DNA from: Rhodocyclales bacterium
Lineage (GTDB): Bacteria; Pseudomonadota; Gammaproteobacteria; Burkholderiales; Rhodocyclaceae
Direction: 5' to 3'
DNA: 15,662 nt
Assembly (NCBI GenBank): GCA_021286885.1
Contig: JAJTBM010000027.1
Coordinates: 1 to 15,662, forward strand
Positions 8,302-15,430 of the stretch are shown here, piece after piece. A program made the translations under genes and the position numbers. How positions within the stretch are numbered: position 1 is the stretch's first letter; each line of letters starts with the position of its first letter. The notes under the pieces were generated by a model. The model did not search any database, was not told where the DNA came from, and worked only from the letters and a program-made list of their open reading frames with translations.

Positions 8302-9026
8302 GCGGGCTTGGCGGGCGCGGCGGGCGGGCCTGGGGGGCGGTGGCTGCACCACTCCACCAGGTGCCACTGGCCGGGCCGCAGGGGCCACAGGGCATAGGCG
8401 TAGTCGGTGCCCTGGGGCCCCGCCAGCTGCCAGGTGGCGTGATCCACCACTTCGATCAAGTGCTGGTCCCAGAAATGGGCCAGCACTTTTTCCATGGGGC
8501 GTCCGCTGCCGGCGGACAAGGTTTGTATACGTGTGGGCGCAAGCCGGGTGGAAATCGCATCGTGGTAGCTTGCCCAGGGCAGCGCTGCCAGATGACGGGC
8601 GAGCAGCCCGGCCCAGTCGCCCTCCGGCGCATCCAGCTGCCCCAGCACATTGCAGAACAGCACCGCCGCATCGGGCGCGCTGGCTGCGAGTCTGGCGAGC
8701 CCTTCCGGGGTGGCCAGCACGTTGGCCTCGGAAAAGCGCAGACGGGCCCCATCGGGCCGGCGGCGCAGCGCCCGGCGCGCCCAGGGATCGGGCTCCAGGG
8801 CGAGCACGTCGTCAAACCGGGCCAGAAAGCCCAGCGGCAGCGCATAGCCGGCACTCGGGCCCACTAGCACCAGCCGACCGCGTTCGGGTGCCCAAGCGGC
8901 CAGCCAGGCGGCCACCTGGGCATGGAACGCCGCCCACTGGCGCCGGGCGCGCCAGGCCCGCAGGTGATACACCAGCCCGCCGCTGGTCGATAGCCACAGG
9001 CGGGGCAGACGGGGCAAAGTTTCCAT
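8286..9026 (-). CDS. Methyltransferase-like protein of unknown substrate (246 aa)
   Basis: The central part looks like a class I SAM-dependent methyltransferase fold: VLVGPSAGYALP (53-64) in the place of glycine-rich motif I, an acidic residue at the end of the next strand (LALEPDP, E78), and a strand-4-like DAAVLFCNVLGQL (119-131). There is no NPPY-type motif that would point to nucleic acid, so the substrate is open. A WHLVEWC stretch near the C-terminus is distinctive, followed by a proline/alanine-rich tail. The ATG at 9026 has GGAGA about nine bases upstream. The gene converges on livF and shares 16 bases with it, and is divergent from the Nudix gene. The methyltransferase assignment is by motif layout only; the coding call is stronger than the function. 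Confidence 0.75.
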   Translation of the reverse strand: METLPRLPRLWLSTSGGLVYHLRAWRARRQWAAFHAQVAAWLAAWAPERGRLVLVGPSAGYALPLGFLARFDDVLALEPDPWARRALRRRPDGARLRFSEANVLATPEGLARLAASAPDAAVLFCNVLGQLDAPEGDWAGLLARHLAALPWASYHDAISTRLAPTRIQTLSAGSGRPMEKVLAHFWDQHLIEVVDHATWQLAGPQGTDYAYALWPLRPGQWHLVEWCSHRPPGPPAAPAKPAYSPR

Positions 9027-9062
9027 CAGGCACGTTCTCCGGGCGGTGGGGGATAGCCAGCG

Positions 9063-9075
9063 ATCCCGTCGGGAT
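9063..9075. repeat. Small inverted repeat in the divergent promoter region
   Basis: ATCCC (9063-9067) and GGGAT (9071-9075) flank GTC in the 87-base gap between the divergent methyltransferase-like and Nudix genes. It could be a minor operator or chance; nothing else in the gap is clear. Confidence 0.25.
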
Positions 9076-9113
9076 GCGATGCTTCGGCTTTATTTTGCGC
9101 CGGAGTCATCCCC

Positions 9114-9659
9114 ATGAGCGATCCTTTGCATGAAGAACCGATTTCCTCCGAACTGGTGTACCAGGGCAAGTTTTTGCGAGTGTATTCCGATCAGGCCCGC
9201 CTGCCCGATGGCAGCCAGGGGGTGCGGGAGTATGTGCGCCACCCGGGGGCGGTGGTGATCGTGCCCCTTACCGCCGATGGGCAACTGGTGTTCGAGCGCC
9301 AGTTCCGCTACCCGCTGCATCGGGCGTTTCTGGAGCTGCCCGCCGGCAAGCTGGATGCGAACGAGGACATCCTCGCCTGCGCCCGGCGCGAGCTGCTGGA
9401 AGAAACCGGCTATGTGGGGGATGACTGGCGCCATCTGGGGGTCATGCATCCGTGCATTGGCTATTCGGACGAACGCATCGAAATCTTCATGGCCCGGGAG
9501 CTCACCCTGCAGGCGCGTCAGCTGGATGAGGGCGAGTTTCTGGAACTTGTATACATGACGCCTGCAGAGGCCCGGGCGGCGGTGCTGGATGGGCGCATTA
9601 CCGACGCCAAGACCATCACCGCCCTGTACTGGGCCGAGCACGTGCTGGCCGGCGGCTGA
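9114..9659 (+). CDS. Nudix hydrolase, ADP-ribose pyrophosphatase type (181 aa)
   Basis: Cytoplasmic Mg2+-dependent hydrolase that probably cleaves ADP-ribose or a related nucleoside diphosphate sugar to AMP and a sugar phosphate, a housecleaning reaction. The full Nudix box Gx5Ex7REUxEExGU is present at residues 78-100: G78, E84, R92-E93, E96-E97, G99, Y100. Upstream ERQFRYPLHRAFLELPAGKLD and downstream HPCIGYSDERIEIFMA match the NudF/ADPRase branch. Length is normal. The ATG at 9114 follows CCGGAGTC about eight bases upstream. A symmetric hairpin overlaps the stop codon. No partner gene nearby points to a more specific job. Confidence 0.9.
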   Translation: MSDPLHEEPISSELVYQGKFLRVYSDQARLPDGSQGVREYVRHPGAVVIVPLTADGQLVFERQFRYPLHRAFLELPAGKLDANEDILACARRELLEETGYVGDDWRHLGVMHPCIGYSDERIEIFMARELTLQARQLDEGEFLELVYMTPAEARAAVLDGRITDAKTITALYWAEHVLAGG

Positions 9660-9671
9660 GGGTGCCGGCCA
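9646..9671. terminator. Perfect 8-base hairpin between convergent genes
   Basis: TGGCCGGC (9646-9653) pairs perfectly with GCCGGCCA (9664-9671) around a 10-base loop that includes the Nudix stop codon. It sits between two convergent genes but has no T tract on either side, so it may be a 3' stabiliser or a weak bidirectional terminator. Confidence 0.35.
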
Positions 9672-9699
9672 GGGGGCTGCTGGGGCTGCGCCTGTTGAA

Positions 9700-10272
9700 T
9701 CAGAAGCGGTAGCCCACGTGCAGGGTGCCAAAGCCCAGCCAATGGCGCGGGTTGACGGTGGTGCCCTGCACTTGCAGGTGATCGTCGCTGGGGGACAGGT
9801 AGGCCAGGCCAGCCCAGGGAATGGCATACCAGCCGTTGCCGAACTCGTAGTGGTAGCCGATGCGCGGCATCACGAGGGTGGAGTGGTAGCGAACGGTCTG
9901 GCCTTCGTCTTTCAGATCGTAGTAATGGCGCCCCACTTGCAGACCGGCAAACAAGCCATCTTTGCCGGATGCCGACAGGAAGCGATCCACAAACAGACCA
10001 AAGCCGCTGCGAATGTGCAGGGAGGAGCCGTTGGGGCTGTGTTCCAGGGCGGCCTTGCGCATGGGGGTCGGGAATTCCATCCCATAGATGCCCAGGCCCA
10101 CCACCCAGCGCTGGGCTTCAGCGGAGCCATCCAGGCGCATCCGGATGTGGCCAGAATAGCCATTCATCAGGAAGGTGGCCGGATCGGTTTCGATCATCAC
10201 ATCACCGGCGTGGGCGGCGCTGGTGCCCAGACCTGCGAGCAGGGCAGCAATCAGACAGTTCTTCAGTTTCAT
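9700..10272 (-). CDS. Small outer-membrane beta-barrel protein, function unknown (190 aa)
   Basis: An N-terminal Sec signal peptide (MKLKNCLIAALLAGLGTSAAHA, cleavage predicted after residue 22) is followed by alternating polar/hydrophobic strands rich in Tyr, Gly and Trp. The chain ends in LHVGYRF, with the terminal phenylalanine and alternating pattern of a BamA recognition signal. At about 168 mature residues this suits an 8-stranded barrel. I considered lipid A deacylase PagL, but its HxS active-site motif is not visible, so I leave function open. The ATG at 10272 has GGAG about five bases upstream. It follows the metallo-beta-lactamase-fold gene on the same strand after a 62-base gap containing an 11-base tandem repeat, so co-transcription is possible. 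Confidence 0.75.
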   Translation of the reverse strand: MKLKNCLIAALLAGLGTSAAHAGDVMIETDPATFLMNGYSGHIRMRLDGSAEAQRWVVGLGIYGMEFPTPMRKAALEHSPNGSSLHIRSGFGLFVDRFLSASGKDGLFAGLQVGRHYYDLKDEGQTVRYHSTLVMPRIGYHYEFGNGWYAIPWAGLAYLSPSDDHLQVQGTTVNPRHWLGFGTLHVGYRF

Positions 10273-10312
10273 GGAATCTCCGGGTTCGGATTGGGGGTTA
10301 CAGACAAGGAAA

Positions 10313-10345
10313 TCAGAAATAAGTCAGAAATAAGTCAGAAATAGG
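10313..10345. repeat. Three tandem copies of an 11-base repeat
   Basis: TCAGAAATAAG occurs at 10313-10323 and 10324-10334, with a near copy (TCAGAAATAGG) at 10335-10345. On the minus strand the first unit met contains the stop codon of the metallo-beta-lactamase-fold gene; the other two lie in the gap before the outer-membrane protein gene. Eleven bases is about one helical turn, so the copies face the same side of the DNA. Confidence 0.7.
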
Positions 10346-11423
10346 GATGCCACGGGGGCGGTGCCCACTGGCCGTGGGTGCCCAAGCGCAGGGTGCTGCC
10401 GATGGGGATCAGGCGGAATTGGGCAGGGGGAATGCTTGCGGCTTGCAGGGCGTGGGCCAGGTCTGCAATCGGGGCATCCAGGGGCTCACTGGCCATTTCA
10501 AAGGTGGACCAGTGAATGCCGAGGGCAAGACGTGCGCGCACATCCTGGAAGATCTGGACGGCCTGGGTGGGGTCTACGTGCTGATCGGCCATGAAGTCCC
10601 GGGGCTGGTAAGCCCCCACGGGGATCAGGGCCAGATCCATCCCGCCAGTGCGGCGCCCGATTTCGGTAAAGTCTGCCGAATAGCCGGTATCGCCCGCAAA
10701 GTAGGTGGAAAAGTGGGGGCTGCGTATCAGCCAGCCACCCCAATGGGTCGCATTCTTGTCGAACAGACCGCGTCCGCTGCCGTGGTGGGCGGGCAGGCCG
10801 GTGATGTGCAGGGGGCCCAGTTCGATGCTTTCCCACCAGCCCAGCGAGCGGGCACCGCTGAAGCCCTGCTCGGCCAGCCAGGGGGCCAGGCCGGCGGGGG
10901 CCAGTAGCTGGGGTGGGCCGCCTGCCTGGGCGTACAAGGCTTTCAGGCTGGGGAGGTCCAAGTGGTCATAGTGGTTGTGGGAGAGCACCACCACATCCAC
11001 ATGGGGCAGGTTTTCCAGCTGATAGGGTGGGGGTACCCGACGGCGCGGCCCGGCCCAGCTGACGGGGGAGGCCCGTTCCGAAAAATGGGGATCGGTCAGG
11101 ATGACCTGCCCGTCCATGCGCAGGAGCACGCTGGCGTGCCCCAGCCAGGTGACGGAAAACTCATCCGGGAGGGCGGGGGCGGTGCCCTCTGGGCTGCGCA
11201 CCAAGGGAATCCGGTAATCCTTGAACGGGCCTTGGGGCGTGCTGTCCGCCTGGCTCAGACGGCTGCGCACCATCCATTCCGCCACTTCGAAGATGGATTT
11301 GTCGATGGTGCTGCCGTCGCTGTTGGTGTAGCCCCCTGGGCGCGTGGCGCAGGCGGTGCACAACAGAAGCAGCATCACCGGAATGAGGCGGAAGCAACGC
11401 AGATACCTGGATAGGCAGGACAC
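10335..11423 (-). CDS. NAPE-PLD-like metallo-beta-lactamase-fold hydrolase, probable lipoprotein (362 aa)
   Basis: Zn-dependent hydrolase of the metallo-beta-lactamase fold. The core shows VTWLGHASVLLRMDG (91-105), ILTDPHFSERASP (108-120), the metal motif HNHYDH (H149, H151, D153, H154), LPAHHGSGRG (210-219), GDTGYS with D245, and GIHWSTF with H304. The TDPxFSxRASP-WAGPRR-LPxVDVVxLSHNHYDHLD pattern is that of the N-acylphosphatidylethanolamine phospholipase D/UlaG-like branch and not of antibiotic-degrading lactamases. The N-terminus is hydrophobic and ends CTAC (C25), a lipobox with Cys where Leu is expected, so envelope location is likely but lipidation is uncertain. The start is GTG at 11423 with a poor ribosome binding site; a later ATG (codon 17) would cut into the signal. 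A TAATAT at 11460-11455 may be its -10 box. Phospholipid substrate is inference. Confidence 0.82.
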   Translation of the reverse strand: MSCLSRYLRCFRLIPVMLLLLCTACATRPGGYTNSDGSTIDKSIFEVAEWMVRSRLSQADSTPQGPFKDYRIPLVRSPEGTAPALPDEFSVTWLGHASVLLRMDGQVILTDPHFSERASPVSWAGPRRRVPPPYQLENLPHVDVVVLSHNHYDHLDLPSLKALYAQAGGPPQLLAPAGLAPWLAEQGFSGARSLGWWESIELGPLHITGLPAHHGSGRGLFDKNATHWGGWLIRSPHFSTYFAGDTGYSADFTEIGRRTGGMDLALIPVGAYQPRDFMADQHVDPTQAVQIFQDVRARLALGIHWSTFEMASEPLDAPIADLAHALQAASIPPAQFRLIPIGSTLRLGTHGQWAPPPWHPYF

Positions 11424-11509
11424 GAGGACTCATCGGCAGGTTGGAAGGTTGCCGATATTAAGTCATTTGCATTCAAGGGTGTCGTTGTTTTTGAAAATTG
11501 TTAGTTCTT

Positions 11510-12187
11510 TCAATGGTTTACTGGTGTGAACCATTGGGTTTTTGCATGACTTGCGAACAGGGCGGAGAGGCATGTGTAAAGCACCAGGGCATTGCCCAGA
11601 TGCCAGCCCACGTGGGTGCCCAGGGGCCAGATCGGGCACAGGGCCTGGTCGGCCATTCGGCAACCCAGGCTGAACACGAAGCCCAGCCCTGCGAGGCCCA
11701 GCCAGCGGGCACTGGCCGGACGCCGGTGGTGGCTGCGAACAGCGCAGTAAACCAGCAGCGCCAGGGGCGGCAGGTAGATTTCAGAACCATTCAGGGGCAA
11801 TGGAGGGAGCTGGCGCACGGCGAGGCCAAAGCCCAGGGCCAGCACCAAAAATACGCCCACGCCGGCCCAGGCCCGGCCTTCCCGGAGGCCCAACAGCCGT
11901 ACCTGGAGGCGCTGGTAATACACCAGAATGAAGAGGGCGATAAAGCCCACGTCCAGCACGGCAGACCCGCGGGTCGCCAGGGTATGGAAGGCCAGGCTGC
12001 CCAGCCCGACCAGGCCCACGAGCAGGGCCAGCAGGCGCAGATCCCAGGGGCCGCCCGGGCCCAGGCGACGCAGCATCAGCCCCGCCACCAGCAGGAAACC
12101 CAGGTTGCTCAGGGCGTTGAGGGGCTCGGACCACAGGCTCGGGTCGGTGCGCTCGCAGTACAGATCCAGGCTGTCTGACCAGTTCAT
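11510..12187 (-). CDS. Ceramidase-like (CREST superfamily) integral membrane hydrolase (225 aa)
   Basis: A polytopic membrane protein of about seven hydrophobic segments with the pattern of the alkaline ceramidase/CREST family, whose members are metal-dependent lipid amide hydrolases or receptors. The N-terminal DLYCERTDPSLWSEPLNALSN (8-28) resembles the Ca2+-site loop of eukaryotic alkaline ceramidases, with E21 in EPLNALSN. The catalytic set is in order: S64 and H68 (GSLAFHT), D79 (VLDVGF), H192 and H196 (THVGWHLGN). The ATG at 12187 overlaps the stop of the upstream efflux gene as ATGA, so translation is probably coupled; an in-frame start 35 codons earlier lies inside that gene and lacks homology. 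Many bacteria carrying such genes are not known to make ceramide, so the substrate is uncertain. Confidence 0.8.
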   Translation of the reverse strand: MNWSDSLDLYCERTDPSLWSEPLNALSNLGFLLVAGLMLRRLGPGGPWDLRLLALLVGLVGLGSLAFHTLATRGSAVLDVGFIALFILVYYQRLQVRLLGLREGRAWAGVGVFLVLALGFGLAVRQLPPLPLNGSEIYLPPLALLVYCAVRSHHRRPASARWLGLAGLGFVFSLGCRMADQALCPIWPLGTHVGWHLGNALVLYTCLSALFASHAKTQWFTPVNH

Positions 12188-13374
12188 GTGGGTGTTCCAG
12201 GGTGGGGAAGACGGCGGGCGAGGGCAAAGCACAGGGCGCCCAGCCCCAGCGCCACGGCCATCCCCAGGGCCATGTGGCCCACTGAAGACCACAGCAAAGG
12301 GGCAATCAGCCCGGCGCTACTTGCGCTCACCATCATCTGCAGCAGACTCTGGCAGCTGGAGGCCAGCCCCCGCTGGGCAGGGAACAGCTCCAGGGCGAGC
12401 AGGGTGAGGCTGGGCATGGCAATGGACATCCCGAAGGTGTAGAGGCAGACCGGCAGCACGGTGGCCAGAATGCCCGCCGGTAGGGTATGGCTCACCAACA
12501 GATTAATGGCTGCCGCCAGAGTCATGATGCCCAGCCCGAGGGCGATGGTGCGCTTGCCAGACAGGCGCCCGGCCAGCCGCCCAGAGCAGGCCGAGCCCAG
12601 CATCATCCCGCCCACGGTGGGGATGAAGAAATAGCCGAAGCCAGTTTCCGGCAGCCCCAGCAGATCCATCAGCACATGGGGGGCCGAGAGCACGTAGATG
12701 AAATAACCGTTGAAATTGCAGCCCACCGCCAGGGTCAGCAGCAGAAACAGGGGGGTGCGCAGGATGCGGCCGCTGGTCTTGAGCAGATAGTCCGGGTGCA
12801 GGGGCTGGCGCGCTGCTGGGGGCAGGCTTTCGGGCAGCTTCCAGGCGCAGGCCAGGGCGAGGGCGAGGCCCAGCAGGGCGAGGAACACGAACACCGCTCG
12901 CCAGCCCCACAGCCGGAAGATCCAGCCCCCCAGGATGGGCGCAATGGCCGGGCCGAGGGCAAAGGTCATGCTCACATGGCTCATCAGCTTCTGGGCCCGG
13001 GCCCCTTCAAACAGATCCCGTACCACGGCCCGCCCGACCACCATCCCGGCGCCCCCGGCGATGCCCTGCAGGGCCCGCCCGAGCAGCAGCACGTCCAGGC
13101 TGGGGGCCAGCACGCAGACCAGGGAAGCCAGCGCGAACAGCAGCATCGAAACCACGATGACCGGCTTGCGCCCCCAGGCGTCGGAAAAGGCCCCGTGCCA
13201 CATCACCATCAGCCCCAGGGGGAGCATGTAGGCATCCAGCGTGTGTTGGACTTGGGCGGGGCTGGCGCCAAACTCCCGGCCTATGGCGGGGAGGGCGGGC
13301 AGATAGGTATCAATGGCAAACGGGCCAACCGTAGACAGGGCGGCCAGCAGCCCGGCAAGCAAGGCGTAGGGCAT
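12184..13374 (-). CDS. Bcr/CflA-family MFS drug efflux transporter (396 aa)
   Basis: Inner-membrane, proton-driven efflux pump with 12 predicted transmembrane segments. Family markers are FAIDTYLPALPAIG (19-32) at the first helix/loop, motif A in the 2-3 loop GAFSDAWGRKPV (61-72), and GRALQGIAGGAGMVVGRAVVRD (99-120) in helix 4-5. Known members export bicyclomycin, chloramphenicol or sulfonamides, but specificity cannot be predicted. I prefer the ATG at 13374, which has GGAG five bases upstream, over an in-frame TTG seven codons earlier. It begins 13 bases after the preceding stop and ends in a 4-base overlap with the ceramidase-like gene, so it lies mid-operon. Confidence 0.9.
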   Translation of the reverse strand: MPYALLAGLLAALSTVGPFAIDTYLPALPAIGREFGASPAQVQHTLDAYMLPLGLMVMWHGAFSDAWGRKPVIVVSMLLFALASLVCVLAPSLDVLLLGRALQGIAGGAGMVVGRAVVRDLFEGARAQKLMSHVSMTFALGPAIAPILGGWIFRLWGWRAVFVFLALLGLALALACAWKLPESLPPAARQPLHPDYLLKTSGRILRTPLFLLLTLAVGCNFNGYFIYVLSAPHVLMDLLGLPETGFGYFFIPTVGGMMLGSACSGRLAGRLSGKRTIALGLGIMTLAAAINLLVSHTLPAGILATVLPVCLYTFGMSIAMPSLTLLALELFPAQRGLASSCQSLLQMMVSASSAGLIAPLLWSSVGHMALGMAVALGLGALCFALARRLPHPGTPT

Positions 13375-13387
13375 GACGGCTCCAGGT

Positions 13388-13801
13388 TTATTCAACGACC
13401 TGGACGCGCTCGATGAAGTAGCTGGTCTCGCCGAAACAGGTGGAAGGAACGCCCAGGTGCTGCTCGTAGGCGAGGGACACGCGCTTGCCCATCACGGTGT
13501 TGATGCTCTCGGCCACTTTGTCGTCCCGCACCGTGAAGCGGAAGATCTCAGGCAGGCTGCCTGGGATGGAGACAATCGCCAACTCGCCTTCCCAGGTCTT
13601 GCACAGCCAGCCCTTGCGCGAAAATTTCTGGATATAGCCTGCCCGTTCGCCGGAGGAATAGCTCCAGTGCAGGGCAAGCCAGGTGTAGCCAGCAAAACCT
13701 GCGCCCAGCAGCAGCGCAAAGCCCGCCAGCCAGAGGCGCCAGTGGCGGGCATTGCGGCGCAGGGGCGAGGATGATGAGGGGGAAGGACTGGGGGACGACA
13801 C
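13388..13801 (-). CDS. Single-pass membrane protein, unknown function (137 aa)
   Basis: A Ser/Pro-rich cytoplasmic head (residues 1-13) and basic patch RRNARHWR precede one hydrophobic segment (about 21-43). A conserved-looking periplasmic part follows, with YSSGERAGYIQKFSRKGW (48-65), two cysteines (C67, C122) and FGETSYFIERV near the end. The pattern recalls a small conserved family of unknown function in proteobacteria; I do not recognise a catalytic motif. The start is most likely GTG at 13801, six bases after AGGAG and two bases after the stop of the AAA+ ATPase gene; a TTG at 13807 is in frame but sits directly on the Shine-Dalgarno. It is followed after 13 bases by the efflux pump gene. 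Confidence 0.75.
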   Translation of the reverse strand: MSSPSPSPSSSSPLRRNARHWRLWLAGFALLLGAGFAGYTWLALHWSYSSGERAGYIQKFSRKGWLCKTWEGELAIVSIPGSLPEIFRFTVRDDKVAESINTVMGKRVSLAYEQHLGVPSTCFGETSYFIERVQVVE

Positions 13802-13803
13802 AT

Positions 13804-15330
13804 TCAACTCCTGCGGATCGGGGGCGGGGCGCCGGGGCCATCGGGTAGGGCGCGCCGGCTTTGTATGGCCTCGGCCACGTGGGGGGCGCCCACCTGCTCG
13901 GCCTCGGCGAGGTCTGCAATTGTACGCGCCACCTTGAGCAGCCGGTGATAGGCCCGGGCCGAAAGCCCCAGCCGCTCAATGGCGCGGGTCAGCAGGGCGG
14001 CGCCGGCTGCGTCGGGCAGGCACCAGCGTTCGATCTCCTTCACCTCCAGCCGGGCATTGGGCTTGCCCTGGCGGGCCTGTTGCAGACTGCGGCAGCGGGT
14101 TACCCGGGCGCGCACCGTGGCCGAGCTTTCGCCGGCGGGCATCTGTTGCAGATCGGCAGGGGGCAGGCTGGGGACTTCCAGCATCAGGTCGATCCGATCC
14201 AGCAGGGGGCCGGAGAGTTTGTTGCGGTAGCGGCTTACCTGGTCGGGGGTGCAGCGGCAGCGCCCGTCCGGGTGGCCGTGGTAGCCGCAGGGGCAGGGGT
14301 TCATGGCGGCGACCAGCTGGAAGCGGGCTGGAAAGTCGGCCCGCCTGCCGGCCCGGGAGATGGTGATGTGGCCGCACTCCAGGGGTTCGCGCAGGGCTTC
14401 GAGCACGCGCCGGTCGAATTCGGGGAGTTCATCCAGAAACAGCACGCCTTCGTGGGCGAGGCTGATTTCGCCAGGGCGCGGGGTGCTGCCACCGCCCACC
14501 AGGGCCGGGCCGGAGGCCGAATGGTGGGGCGCCCGGTAGGGGCGCAGGGCCCAGCGCTCCGGGTGAAAGCTGCCTTCTACCGATTGGATCACCGCGCTTT
14601 CCAGGGCTTCGGCTTCTTCCATGGGGGGCAGCAGCCCAGGCAGGCGGCGGGCCAGCATGGATTTGCCGGTGCCCGGCGGGCCAAACAGCAGTAGGGAATG
14701 CTGGCCGGCGGCGGCCACTTCCAGGGCGCGCTTGGCCTGGGCCTGGCCCCGGATGTCGGCCAGATCCGGGTGCAGCTCGGGCTGTTGCAGGGGCGCGCCG
14801 GCATAGGGTTGGATGGGCGTGTGGCCGCACAGGTGGGCGGCCACTTCCAGCAGGCTGCGGGCGGGGAGCAGGGTCAGCCCTTGGACTAGGGCGGCTTCGG
14901 GGGCATTGGCGGCGGGCAGGATCAGGCGCCGTCCGTGGCGTGCCACTTGGCGGGCGAGGGCCAGGGCGCCCCGGATGGGTCGCAGCTCGCCGGTGAGCGA
15001 CAACTCGCCGGCAAACTCGTAATCGGCCAGGGCTTCCGCCGGAATCTGGCTGGAAGCGGCCAGGATGCCCAGAGCGATGGGCAGATCGAAGCAGCCGCCT
15101 TCTTTAGGCAGGTCGGCGGGGGCCAGGTTGACGGTGATGCGCCGCTGGGGGAATTCGAACTGGCTGGTCTGGAGGGCGGCACGTACCCGGTCCCGGGCCT
15201 CGCGCACTTCCACATCCGGCAGCCCGACCAGGGTATAGGCGGGCAGTCCGTTGGCCAGATGGACTTCCACGCTGACTTCCGGGGCGTGCAGCCCCAGCAG
15301 CGCACGACTTGTCAGGATTGCCAGGCTCAT
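13804..15330 (-). CDS. YifB/ComM-family Mg-chelatase-like AAA+ ATPase (508 aa)
   Basis: Cytoplasmic AAA+ ATPase; ComM, the studied member, is a hexameric helicase that promotes branch migration during natural transformation. The order of domains is typical: an N-terminal ChlI-like domain (about 1-170, with VEVHLANGLPAYTLVGLPD and NLAPADLPKEG), Walker A GPPGTGKS (217-224), FRAPHH-like YRAPHHSAS (265-273), Walker B VLFLDEL (296-302), the CPCG cysteine pair (C346, C348) with C358 and C360, and an arginine-finger segment SGPLLDRIDL (373-382). The C-terminal lid (about 400-495) is complete. The ATG at 15330 fits the family start MSLAILTSRA but has no Shine-Dalgarno; a possible -10 box lies immediately upstream. 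It heads the minus-strand gene run. Confidence 0.95.
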   Translation of the reverse strand: MSLAILTSRALLGLHAPEVSVEVHLANGLPAYTLVGLPDVEVREARDRVRAALQTSQFEFPQRRITVNLAPADLPKEGGCFDLPIALGILAASSQIPAEALADYEFAGELSLTGELRPIRGALALARQVARHGRRLILPAANAPEAALVQGLTLLPARSLLEVAAHLCGHTPIQPYAGAPLQQPELHPDLADIRGQAQAKRALEVAAAGQHSLLLFGPPGTGKSMLARRLPGLLPPMEEAEALESAVIQSVEGSFHPERWALRPYRAPHHSASGPALVGGGSTPRPGEISLAHEGVLFLDELPEFDRRVLEALREPLECGHITISRAGRRADFPARFQLVAAMNPCPCGYHGHPDGRCRCTPDQVSRYRNKLSGPLLDRIDLMLEVPSLPPADLQQMPAGESSATVRARVTRCRSLQQARQGKPNARLEVKEIERWCLPDAAGAALLTRAIERLGLSARAYHRLLKVARTIADLAEAEQVGAPHVAEAIQSRRALPDGPGAPPPIRRS

Positions 15331-15336
15331 GATGAA

Positions 15337-15342
15337 CGTATA
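15337..15342 (-). promoter_or_regulatory. Possible -10 box of the yifB-like gene (leaderless start)
   Basis: TATACG on the minus strand ends seven bases before the A of the ATG at 15330, so transcription would begin at or next to the start codon. No -35 box is convincing and no Shine-Dalgarno is present. The region 15331-15430 holds nothing else I can support. Confidence 0.3.
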
Positions 15343-15430
15343 AAAAGCGCATAATTGAAAGCGCCAGTTTAGAGCCCGGTGCGGGGCAGGAGCTCAGCCC
15401 GGAAGGTGTTTGGATGTTATGCGAACGTAT

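Noticed and set aside
9700..10272. Lipid A deacylase PagL as the identity of the small barrel
   Set aside because: Size and signal peptide fit, but the catalytic HxS motif near the C-terminus is not visible.
10335..11423. Antibiotic-hydrolysing metallo-beta-lactamase
   Set aside because: The fold motif is shared, but the TDPxFSxRASP and LSHNHYDHLD context belongs to the NAPE-PLD/UlaG-like branch.
12487..13416. A 309-codon plus-strand open frame opposite the MFS gene
   Set aside because: Composition dominated by Gln, Gly, His and Pro, antisense to a clear Bcr/CflA transporter.
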